Assembly (NCBI GenBank): GCA_026992215.1
Contig: JALXAI010000445.1
Location: forward strand, 1 to 13,232
DNA from: Desulfobacterales bacterium
Lineage (GTDB): Bacteria > Desulfobacterota > Syntrophobacteria > B119-G9
Reading direction: 5' to 3'
DNA: 13,232 nt
A program made the position numbers and the translations under genes. Positions 1 through 6,092 of the stretch are shown here, piece after piece (the stretch's first letter is position 1; each line of letters begins with the position of its first letter). The notes under the pieces are model-generated. The model made no database searches. It was not told the DNA's origin and worked only from the letters and a program-made list of their open reading frames with translations.

Positions 1-2
1 TA

Positions 3-347
3 TCGTGTATTGAAATATTCACGGAGAAGTTTCATAATTTGATTCTTGATGATCAAAACGAAGTTATCGGGATCAATGACTATACGAACTCGTTGAAAAT
101 CGAACTGAACTCCGTGGGCGGACAAATCAGTATTATCAATAGTTCAGGCGGTGGTGCATGGACTGTTGTTCAATGCCGGGACGGAAAGATTTCTCTGGAT
201 GCAAAAAACATAGATATCACTGGCTCAAGGACCACCTCAATAAAGGGTGCTGGTGGGAAAGTTGTTATCGATCCCGCGGGGATACTGGTGGATGCGGGAG
301 GTAAGCCGGTTACGATCAAGGGGGGGGTGGTAAAGTTAAATTGTTAA
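3..347 (+). CDS. VgrG-type spike protein, C-terminal fragment (5' end outside window)
   Basis: The reading frame is open from base 3, so this is the 3' end of a longer gene and not a small protein starting at the in-frame TTG at 39. The visible ~114 residues are short alternating hydrophobic/polar strands with Gly/Asn turns, typical of the beta-helical tail that follows the OB domain in T6SS VgrG proteins. The stretch with TNSLKIELNS and ISIINS lines up with TNNLKITLNS and ISIVNN near the end of the complete VgrG at 6093-8021. Both proteins end in a Lys-Gly segment followed by Leu-Asn-Cys. The gp27/gp5-like core cannot be seen, so another spike-tail protein like the one at 1013-1531 remains possible. 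It points the same way as most genes here and is followed by a convergent membrane-protein gene 70 bases downstream. Confidence 0.75.
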   Translation, partial: SCIEIFTEKFHNLILDDQNEVIGINDYTNSLKIELNSVGGQISIINSSGGGAWTVVQCRDGKISLDAKNIDITGSRTTSIKGAGGKVVIDPAGILVDAGGKPVTIKGGVVKLNC

Positions 348-417
348 GTGAGTGAGAATATTTTTCCCGAGGTGTTGAGGATATACAGGGGTATGCTCCG
401 AGAGATAAATTCCCGGC

Positions 418-867
418 TCACTTGGCTCCCTGGCGGGTGAAGACTATGGTTAATAGTGCCACCATGATGCTGCTGGCAGTCAGGAAGACCGGCAGTAAAA
501 AGATTTTCCACAGAGACCCGTAAACGCGTGGTGAATCGGCCTGTGGGAGGAATTGCTTGTGGTATACGCGTGGATATTTGAGCCTGGTGTCGTAGTAAAT
601 GGAGGTTTTTTCTCCGACTCCTGGACCACCGGGCCCTCCCACGTAATCGAGGGCCTGAACCTTTTCCCCCGAGGGAAGGGTAAATTCATAGAGGCGGGTG
701 AAGTTTGAAGTGGTAGAATTGGGTTTGTGGAATACAATTATATCTACCACGGTTGCAGGTGCTTTTCTCATGTGGGTCACAAGGAGAAGAGTACTGTACC
801 ACTTGCAGCCTGTTATAACAAGTAGTATCAAAAAGGGTAACCAGCAAAGGATTGCTTTAGCGGACAC
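418..867 (-). CDS. DUF3592-like two-helix membrane protein
   Basis: A 149-residue protein starts at GTG 867, chosen because AGGTGG sits six bases upstream of it. An in-frame TTG at 885 has no ribosome binding site. Residues ~5-20 form a hydrophobic helix ending in Ile-Thr-Gly-Cys, which also resembles a lipobox. A second helix lies near the C-terminus (about IFLLPVFLTASSIMVALLTI) and is followed by a short basic tail. Between them is a beta-rich soluble domain with an FTLPSGEKV segment, a Gly-Pro-rich turn and SIYYD, a layout typical of DUF3592 proteins. DUF3592 has no settled biochemical role. It is the only minus-strand gene in the window and sits between two spike-related genes, so an accessory or immunity role is possible but unproven. 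The family call is from pattern memory. Confidence 0.65.
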   Translation of the reverse strand: MSAKAILCWLPFLILLVITGCKWYSTLLLVTHMRKAPATVVDIIVFHKPNSTTSNFTRLYEFTLPSGEKVQALDYVGGPGGPGVGEKTSIYYDTRLKYPRVYHKQFLPQADSPRVYGSLWKIFLLPVFLTASSIMVALLTIVFTRQGAK

Positions 868-873
868 AACAAA

Positions 874-879
874 CCACCT
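874..879 (-). promoter_or_regulatory. Ribosome binding site that fixes the DUF3592-like gene start
   Basis: On the minus strand this reads AGGTGG, six bases before the GTG at 867. It lies downstream of the alternative TTG at 885, so initiation at 867 is preferred. Confidence 0.55.
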
Positions 880-908
880 GTACAAAAGGTATTGATACGG
901 GATTTTTG

Positions 909-935
909 ATTATATGATTTTTCCCACTTGGTCAA
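909..935 (-). promoter_or_regulatory. Candidate sigma-70-type promoter for the DUF3592-like gene
   Basis: The minus strand carries a perfect TATAAT (914 to 909) and TTGACC (935 to 930). The 15-base spacer is shorter than the usual 17. Transcription would start near base 902, about 35 bases before the GTG start, which fits the only antisense gene in the region having its own promoter. Confidence 0.4.
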
Positions 936-999
936 GGGGTGGATTTGTGGGCAGCGATTGATAAGAAAGATTGTTGACATACTGAACCAGTTAAAAGTT

Positions 1000-1004
1000 G
1001 GAGG
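1000..1004 (+). promoter_or_regulatory. Ribosome binding site deciding the spike-tail start
   Basis: GGAGG lies eight bases before GTG 1013. An in-frame TTG at 998 overlaps this site and cannot use it, so GTG 1013 is the chosen start. Confidence 0.65.
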
Positions 1005-1012
1005 TTAACACG

Positions 1013-1531
1013 GTGAAAGGGATTAGCATAAGGGAAACAACCTGTAATAAAGGGGCCGAAAATCGCGAAGACTTGTTACTCCTGCCTGCAGGGGACCCAG
1101 AGAACGAAGAAAATCAGGTGTACAGTAAAAGGATTGTTTTATTCCCATCGGGTCGCAGGGCCTCCTTTAAAAACTCGGATGGTGAGGACCTGTTGATTGT
1201 AAAAAATCCCGAGGGCTTCGTGGAACTCATGGTTAGGTTTACGGACGCCGGTCCCGTTTTATACTTTCAATCGGCTGCACTGGACATCAAGAGCAGGGGG
1301 GACTTTGCCGTGGATTGCAAAAAATTCCGGGTGCGGGCAAAAGAATGCATTGATTTAACATCAAAAGGGGATTTAGTTCAGGATGTCCACGGCAAGATGG
1401 AAACGAAGGTAGTAGAAGAGTCTGTTACAAAAGCGAGAAAGATAGAAATAAAATCAACCCTCGGTGATGTTGATATCAAAGCCAACGATGATGTTCATTT
1501 AAGGGGAGAAAGAATAAAACTCAATTGCTGA
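1013..1531 (+). CDS. Orphan VgrG-like spike-tail (beta-helix) protein
   Basis: A 172-residue protein starting at GTG 1013. Its first ~65 residues are polar and probably not part of the helix. From about residue 66 it becomes short repeated strands (ELMVRF, PVLYFQSAALDIKS, GDFAVDCKKFRVRA, KIEIKSTLGDVDIKANDDVHLRG). This is the amphipathic strand-turn pattern of the VgrG C-terminal beta-helix. It ends Arg-Ile-Lys-Leu-Asn-Cys, matching the Leu-Asn-Cys ends of the VgrG fragment before it and the complete VgrG after it. It has no gp27 or OB core, so it is not a truncated VgrG in the simple sense. I recall similar short proteins beside DUF2169 genes in myxobacterial-type clusters, but that is memory, not a search. 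A plausible role is a spike extension or PAAR-docking piece. No signal peptide or membrane segment is seen. Confidence 0.6.
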   Translation: MKGISIRETTCNKGAENREDLLLLPAGDPENEENQVYSKRIVLFPSGRRASFKNSDGEDLLIVKNPEGFVELMVRFTDAGPVLYFQSAALDIKSRGDFAVDCKKFRVRAKECIDLTSKGDLVQDVHGKMETKVVEESVTKARKIEIKSTLGDVDIKANDDVHLRGERIKLNC

Positions 1532-1568
1532 GTGAGAGACACAGGAAAAGGCACTCGCGGGAAAAGGG

Positions 1569-1635
1569 TTTTTTGGGCTCTGTAAAATCCCTTACGGATA
1601 TTCCATAAGGGGTTTTACCGTAAGTGCCCCAAAAA
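1569..1635. other. Long imperfect hairpin between spike-tail and DUF2169 genes
   Basis: The core is a 13-bp stem, 1582-1594 (GTAAAATCCCTTA) with 1606-1618 (TAAGGGGTTTTAC), containing one G-U pair and an 11-base loop. An outer stem, TTTTTTGGGC (1569-1578) with GCCCCAAAAA (1626-1635), pairs with one bulge across an internal loop. No T-run follows on the plus strand, so it is not a textbook intrinsic terminator. It may attenuate or process the message between the two genes, or be a relic repeat. Confidence 0.5.
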
Positions 1636-1784
1636 GTCCGAGACACGAAGAGAAAAACTTGTTTCACGGGCTTTCACATCAGCATTAAGGCGCGCTTAAA
1701 AGTCAGAAAGTTCTCATCGAGCTTTTCGAAATTTGGAAAATATCATTTCCGAAGTGTCTTGATCTGTAAAGCGGGGTCATTGAG

Positions 1785-2771
1785 ATGGATTTTGTTAACG
1801 AGACACCATTTTACGCTGATATGATTCGCACGGCCATGTCTACCGATTTTGAAGGCCCGTTTCTGGTTGTGGTGGTACTCAAGGTCACGTATGAAGTGGG
1901 GGATGACGGGAAAGTCAGGATTGCCGAAAAACAGGTGCCACTCCAATACGAGGAGAAAAAAACGGACCTCGGAGTATTGCCTGGAGATTTTGCATGTCAA
2001 AAACCACTCGTGGATTTCATGATTCTTGGACGTGCGTATGCTCATGGAGGGGACCCGACCGAACAAATGACTGTAAGACTTAAAGTCGGGAAATTCGAAA
2101 GGAAGCTTTTGGTCTTCGGTGACAGGAAATGGATAAAAAAGGAAAACGGCCTGGTGCCCTCGGATCCTGAACCATTTACTACGATGCCAGTTTCGTATGA
2201 TAATGCGTATGGCGGGGTTGCCAAGGCTTTGGGATATGATATTCCTCATCCTTACAACCCCGATGGCAAAGGTTACGTTTTAGAGGAAAAGTATGCCGAG
2301 GGGCTCTCTCTTCCCAACATCGAGGACCCTGAAGACTTGATCACCAGTTGGGATTGCCGCCCGATCCCGGCAGGATTTGCGCCGGTGCCGGTTGCTTCTA
2401 TGTTTACAGTCGATCGTGGTGTTGAAATTGACGGGGAAAGAATGCAGCAGCAGATCAGGCCGGAGATATTTCAGTGCGCCCATCCAAAGCTTACATTCCC
2501 TGAAATTTCTCCAGGGTCCGAGGTTCTTGTGGAAGGGATGACTGACAACGGCCTTTTGCGATTTTCTTTGCCCCGGTTGCAAGCGGAAATAAACGTCCAG
2601 TTGGGCGAAAAGAAATATTCAAACCCGGGCAGGATCGACACGGTTTGCCTCTTTACCGAAGAAAAAAAATTTTTCCTCCTTTACAGGAATGCTTTTAAGT
2701 ACAAGTTTGTGCCGGAACAGAAAAGGAAAACCATATTAAAGCTGGTATCAGATGGAGTAGAAGGCCTATGA
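1785..2771 (+). CDS. DUF2169 family T6SS adaptor/chaperone (first copy)
   Basis: A 328-residue protein with the signature run of DUF2169. Visible motifs are QKPLVDFMILGRAYAHGG (residues 72-89), VFGDRKW (110-116), a Ser-Pro-rich PEPFTTMPVSYDNAYGG (128-144), NPDGKGY (158-164), LPNIEDPEDLI (176-186) and PIPAGFAPVP (193-202). DUF2169 proteins are encoded beside PAAR and effector genes. In Agrobacterium one such protein is known to act as an adaptor linking a toxin to its PAAR/VgrG tip. It is soluble, with no signal peptide. Its stop overlaps the start of the next gene (ATGA at 2768-2771), implying translational coupling and suggesting that the PAAR-like protein encoded next is its partner. The ribosome binding site before ATG 1785 is weak (GGGGT). 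The exact cargo is not shown by sequence. Confidence 0.9.
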   Translation: MDFVNETPFYADMIRTAMSTDFEGPFLVVVVLKVTYEVGDDGKVRIAEKQVPLQYEEKKTDLGVLPGDFACQKPLVDFMILGRAYAHGGDPTEQMTVRLKVGKFERKLLVFGDRKWIKKENGLVPSDPEPFTTMPVSYDNAYGGVAKALGYDIPHPYNPDGKGYVLEEKYAEGLSLPNIEDPEDLITSWDCRPIPAGFAPVPVASMFTVDRGVEIDGERMQQQIRPEIFQCAHPKLTFPEISPGSEVLVEGMTDNGLLRFSLPRLQAEINVQLGEKKYSNPGRIDTVCLFTEEKKFFLLYRNAFKYKFVPEQKRKTILKLVSDGVEGL

Positions 2772-3658
2772 CACTCCCTGTATTTACTATTCATACCGTC
2801 AATCTGAGGGTGGCTTTTATAGCGACCAAACACCCCGAAATTACTCCGCCCCCGTACACCGCGCCCGTTAATCCTACTCACCCGTTTGTTGAGATACCTC
2901 ATACGCTATTTTGGGGTCCGGGGGCAAGCATGACGACCAAAACATTCTTTGACGGCTTTACGCCCGCTCAACAGGGGCATGATTCCGGTATAGGTATAAT
3001 CCATATTGGATTGCCCCCGGGACCATTGACGCCTCTTGCAATAGCAACCTCATTTTTCAAATGTGTATGGGCGGCTGGCACGGTGTTATCCGAAAACAAA
3101 CCTACTGCCGGACATCTCCCCCCGATTATCAATATGCTCCAGTGCGAGTCACCTATCCCGACCCCGAGGGGCATGGTGCTTCTATTTAAGAACACTGTTT
3201 TTGTAGGACTGACTCTAATGGATCTTCTGGTGGGCTTGGCCAGAGTAGCGATCGCTATCGTAATAGCGTTAATTTTTAACAAGCTAGGTGATGAGAATTC
3301 TGGTGGAAGACTTGCTCAACTGTGGCAAAGAGTTGGGGCAAAGGGTGAAGTATTTGGGCAATCGGGGTTCTGGTCTGTTCTGGGTAACAAACTCCTTGGG
3401 AATGCTCTGGAAGATCTGGCAAAAACCCCTCTTACTATTGCCATGGAACAGAAAGTTACTCTGCCGTACCAGATTGCCGAACTGGATCTTAGCAACGGAC
3501 AGTTCAAGGTTTTCTACTGGAATGTGGGGGGGCAACATTATCATGTTAGTAACTATTCCGTATCAGGGCAGTTGACTTCGCTTCAGGTTCCAGGAGAAGC
3601 TGCTCAATCTAGCCCTCTTCAACAGGCTACAAGAGGGATACCGATAGTGGGTGAGTAG
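2768..3658 (+). CDS. Probable PAAR-like T6SS tip protein with a membrane segment
   Basis: A 296-residue protein that starts inside the stop of the DUF2169 gene. The first ~145 residues are rich in Pro, Gly and beta-type segments. They include QGHDSGIGIIHIGLPPGP (69-86), Cys126 in LQCESPIPTPRG (124-135) and NTVFVGLTLMDLL (142-154), a layout like PAAR-like (DUF4150/Tox-PAAR-like) tips with scattered Gly, His and Cys. A strong hydrophobic helix follows at about 149-171, then a ~120-residue C-terminal region with no motif I recognise. PAAR-like effectors often carry such helices to cross the target inner membrane, and those are usually held by chaperones; here both neighbours are DUF2169 adaptors. 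It could be an effector with an unknown C-terminal toxin or only a tip. The family call is inferred from pattern and context. Confidence 0.55.
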   Translation: MTLPVFTIHTVNLRVAFIATKHPEITPPPYTAPVNPTHPFVEIPHTLFWGPGASMTTKTFFDGFTPAQQGHDSGIGIIHIGLPPGPLTPLAIATSFFKCVWAAGTVLSENKPTAGHLPPIINMLQCESPIPTPRGMVLLFKNTVFVGLTLMDLLVGLARVAIAIVIALIFNKLGDENSGGRLAQLWQRVGAKGEVFGQSGFWSVLGNKLLGNALEDLAKTPLTIAMEQKVTLPYQIAELDLSNGQFKVFYWNVGGQHYHVSNYSVSGQLTSLQVPGEAAQSSPLQQATRGIPIVGE

Positions 3659-3660
3659 TG

Positions 3661-4893
3661 ATGGCTGACGATAAGGGAAAATACCTGGCTGTGGTGGCAA
3701 AAGATACGCGGGGCCACCAGGTTATTTGTGTGCTGGTTAAAAGGACTTATGACATCTGTTCTGGAGGAAAGGTAAGACGAAGTGACGAGCAGATGGATTT
3801 TGTGTATGAGGACCAGATGGTTGCCAAGGGCACCGAGCCAGGGTGGTACCCGGTTGCCGAGGCTGAGATTGTGCCCTACAAACTCAATACCGATATCATC
3901 GTCACAGGCGATGTAGTAGCGCCTGCTGGAAAAAAGGTTACCTGCATGGATGCGGGAATAATTATAGGAGACATTCGAAAAGACGTTAAAGTTTTTGGCA
4001 ACAGGATCATCGAGATGACAGCCGGGGGGAAGATCAGTTTCTCGGAACCGCAGCCTTTCGTGTCACTTCCCATGACCTACTCCCTTGCTTACGGCGGTGT
4101 TGACCCTTCAGTCCCAAGAAACGAAAACCCGCGGACAGTGGAAGAATGGGTGGAGTACCTGACTCTAGAGCGGCACCCCGGTGTTTACCCGCGCAACCCG
4201 GTGGGACAGGCCTACGTTGTGAATAAAGAGCGCTGGCTTTTGAACGGAAGGCCGTTGCCAAATTTCGAAGATCCCGAAGATCTGTTAACCCCTGATCGTA
4301 TTGTTGTCGGTGACCCGAAAAAGTGGTGGCAGCAACCCATGCCAGCGGGTCTTGGTTGGTTTGGAAAGATCTGGTATCCGAGGTGCGTGCATTCCGGCTT
4401 GTTGCCTCCGTATCCTCCAGACCAATCCCGGACTCCCGAGGTCCGGAAGGGACTGCTGGCAAGTAATCATGTTGACGAAATAGAAAGAACCCCTATCGAG
4501 GAATTTCCCAGGTACGAGTTTTTCAATGGAGCATCACCTGGATTGGCCGAAAAAAGAGTCAGGGGGGACGAGCCGGTGAAAATCGTGGGGATGGACCCTT
4601 CCGGAATGCTCTCTTTTGAACTGCCAGGTGAAAGACCGGATGTATCAATTCAATTTGAAGGGAAAGAACTTGAAATAATTGACTATCATATACACACGGT
4701 GTGGATAAAAACGGATAAGAAAGTGTTCAGCATGGTATGGAGCGTTTCGGCCAGGCCTCCTAAAAGGTTGCCGCTTGAATTACCAACCAGGGAAAACCCA
4801 ATGTACGATGAATTGAAAGGCGTTGACATATACGTTGATGGTTGCCTGCTGCCTCATGAAGAGATCAACGCTTGCGGGTATCCCGTGGGATGA
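3661..4893 (+). CDS. DUF2169 family T6SS adaptor/chaperone (second, longer copy)
   Basis: A 410-residue protein. ATG 3661 is preferred, although a GTG at 3658 overlapping the previous TAG stop would add one residue. DUF2169 marks, numbered from ATG 3661, are NTDIIVTGDVVAPAG (76-90), VFGNRIIE (111-118), EPQPFVSLPMTYSLAYGG (129-146), NPVGQAYV (179-186), LPNFEDPEDLLT (199-210) and PMPAGLGWF (226-234). It is longer than the first copy through an acidic/Arg-rich insert after AYGG (about 149-177, VEEWVEYLTL) and an extra segment after PMPAG (WYPRCVHSGLLPPYPPDQ). It keeps the whole family fold but is clearly divergent from the 1785-2771 copy, so it probably serves a different partner. The zero-gap junction with the PAAR-like gene indicates co-translation. 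Confidence 0.88.
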   Translation: MADDKGKYLAVVAKDTRGHQVICVLVKRTYDICSGGKVRRSDEQMDFVYEDQMVAKGTEPGWYPVAEAEIVPYKLNTDIIVTGDVVAPAGKKVTCMDAGIIIGDIRKDVKVFGNRIIEMTAGGKISFSEPQPFVSLPMTYSLAYGGVDPSVPRNENPRTVEEWVEYLTLERHPGVYPRNPVGQAYVVNKERWLLNGRPLPNFEDPEDLLTPDRIVVGDPKKWWQQPMPAGLGWFGKIWYPRCVHSGLLPPYPPDQSRTPEVRKGLLASNHVDEIERTPIEEFPRYEFFNGASPGLAEKRVRGDEPVKIVGMDPSGMLSFELPGERPDVSIQFEGKELEIIDYHIHTVWIKTDKKVFSMVWSVSARPPKRLPLELPTRENPMYDELKGVDIYVDGCLLPHEEINACGYPVG

Positions 4894-4942
4894 TTTTATC
4901 CGGAAACAACATGAGGCATTAAGTTAATGAACTGGAAGGAAT

Positions 4943-4949
4943 AAGGAGG
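4943..4949 (+). promoter_or_regulatory. Strong ribosome binding site in front of an ATT start
   Basis: AAGGAGG lies seven bases before ATT 4957. The frame has no ATG, GTG or TTG between the stop TAA at 4942-4944 and GTG 5050, and no comparable site precedes GTG 5050. Confidence 0.6.
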
Positions 4950-4956
4950 GCTTCTC

Positions 4957-5709
4957 ATTGCCGGATTAAGAGCGTTCAGTGTTCAGTTCGATACTCCGCT
5001 TGGATCTCTAAGGGGGAAAGTACAGGTCAGCACTGGCCCGATACGACTCGTGGACCTTGTGCCAACTGCCCTTGAATTTACGGACATACTGGTAAAGAGG
5101 GCGAACGCGCGGGAGAAAAGAAAGGGGCGTTCCGTTTCGTGTAAAGCAGGGTGTGGAACATGCTGTTACCAGATGGTACCGCTTTCGCCGCCGGAGGCCA
5201 TCTGGATAGCCGAACTGGTGGATTACCTGGAAAAAACGGAGTGGAAGGGGATATCGAGAAAATTTGGTGAAATAGAACAGGTATTGATCAATCACGGCAT
5301 GGTTGAAGAGCTGCTGAACCCGGATTATTCCGATGACGTAGCGCTCGATGTCGCGAAGAGATATTTCTGGTTAAAGATACCGTGCCCTTTCCTTAAGGAT
5401 AATTCCTGTGGAATATATCCTTACAGGCCTGTCGCCTGCCGGGAATACAACGTAACTTCTCCGTCAGAATACTGTGCCGATCCTTATTCCAACGATGTTG
5501 TTAAGGTACCTATGCCTCTGCCCCTTTCAGCCCCGCTTGCGAGATTAACGGCAAAGATGACCGGGGCCAGGCCGATGCTTGTTCCGCTTACACTGGCGCT
5601 TTCCTGGTACTCTAAGAACAGGGAACTGACTCAAAAAAGATGGCCGGGGACGCAACTTTTACAACGTTTTCTCAGTGAAATAGGGGGAAAAAAGGGGAAT
5701 GTTGAGTAG
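4957..5709 (+). CDS. YkgJ family cysteine-cluster protein, probable ATT start
   Basis: A 250-residue protein if translation begins at ATT 4957; the conventional GTG at 5050 gives 219 residues. The family hallmark is clear: SCKAGCGTCC (Cys62, 66, 69, 70 from ATT) and later CPFLKDNSCGIYPYRPVACREY-type spacing with Cys143, 151 and 161, plus Cys173. YkgJ-type proteins are thought to hold zinc or an iron-sulfur cluster; the reaction is unknown. The upstream 31 residues (FSVQFDTPLGSLRGKVQV, then TGPIRLVDLVP) read like real protein and match my memory of the N-terminus of homologues in T6SS clusters, where a GPxRLxDLVP-like segment precedes the cysteines. Together with the perfect AAGGAGG this supports ATT, although an assembly or sequencing error of ATG is also possible. 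It follows the second DUF2169 gene by 63 bases. A role in maturing or modifying a spike component is conjecture. Confidence 0.85.
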   Translation: MAGLRAFSVQFDTPLGSLRGKVQVSTGPIRLVDLVPTALEFTDILVKRANAREKRKGRSVSCKAGCGTCCYQMVPLSPPEAIWIAELVDYLEKTEWKGISRKFGEIEQVLINHGMVEELLNPDYSDDVALDVAKRYFWLKIPCPFLKDNSCGIYPYRPVACREYNVTSPSEYCADPYSNDVVKVPMPLPLSAPLARLTAKMTGARPMLVPLTLALSWYSKNRELTQKRWPGTQLLQRFLSEIGGKKGNVE

Positions 5710-6092
5710 TATCCGGGATTGCCCATGCTGGTGAAAGTTAATATGTTTAGAGCATTTTAGCGGGATTTCGTGGATCCACGTCTTCCTCATGTCAAGTTCA
5801 ACCATTTCCCTGTAACAATATCCCGTAGAATATATCCTTTATTTCTGAACATCCGGTTCAGTAAATGTCACTAAATTCTTAACAGGGCTCGATTTACTTG
5901 TTCTGGTGAGATGTCCGGAGGAACGAAGGGGGCTGATCACGCAAAGGTTCTATCGAGCCGCGAGAGGCTTGCCCTTTGATTTTCCCCGATGGTGACGTCA
6001 GTAAATCTGTCACAGGTTCTTACATTCTACGAGGTTACTTCTGAGCAGGCAAGAGCGTATAAATGGTGCTACTGCCGGAAAGGAGCAAAAGT
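5710..6092. other. 383-base leader before vgrG, no gene seen
   Basis: No convincing coding frame. It holds a perfect 12-bp palindrome CGTGGATCCACG (5769-5780), a TGACGTCA palindrome (5993-6000), and two related words TCAGTAAAT(..)GTCAC at 5858-5871 and 5998-6013 that could be operator half-sites. No confident sigma-70 or sigma-54 promoter could be placed. This is the longest non-repetitive gap in the window and the natural place for control of the vgrG operon. Confidence 0.5.
6079..6085 (+). promoter_or_regulatory. Ribosome binding site fixing the vgrG start
   Basis: AAAGGAG ends seven bases before ATG 6093. An upstream in-frame ATG at 6063 has no such site and would add ten residues unlike the VgrG N-terminus. 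Confidence 0.7.

Noticed and set aside
974..1002. Promoter for the spike-tail gene from TTGACA at 974-979
   Set aside because: The hexamer is perfect, but no acceptable -10 element lies 15-18 bases downstream; the region there is AAGTTGGAGG.
2280..2582. Minus-strand open frames within the DUF2169 and other plus-strand genes
   Set aside because: They are antisense shadows of clear plus-strand family members, lack ribosome sites and show no recognisable domains.
6035..6063. vgrG promoter TTACTT / TATAAA
   Set aside because: Spacing is 17, but the -35 matches poorly and the -10 would place transcription only about 25 bases before the start; support is too weak.
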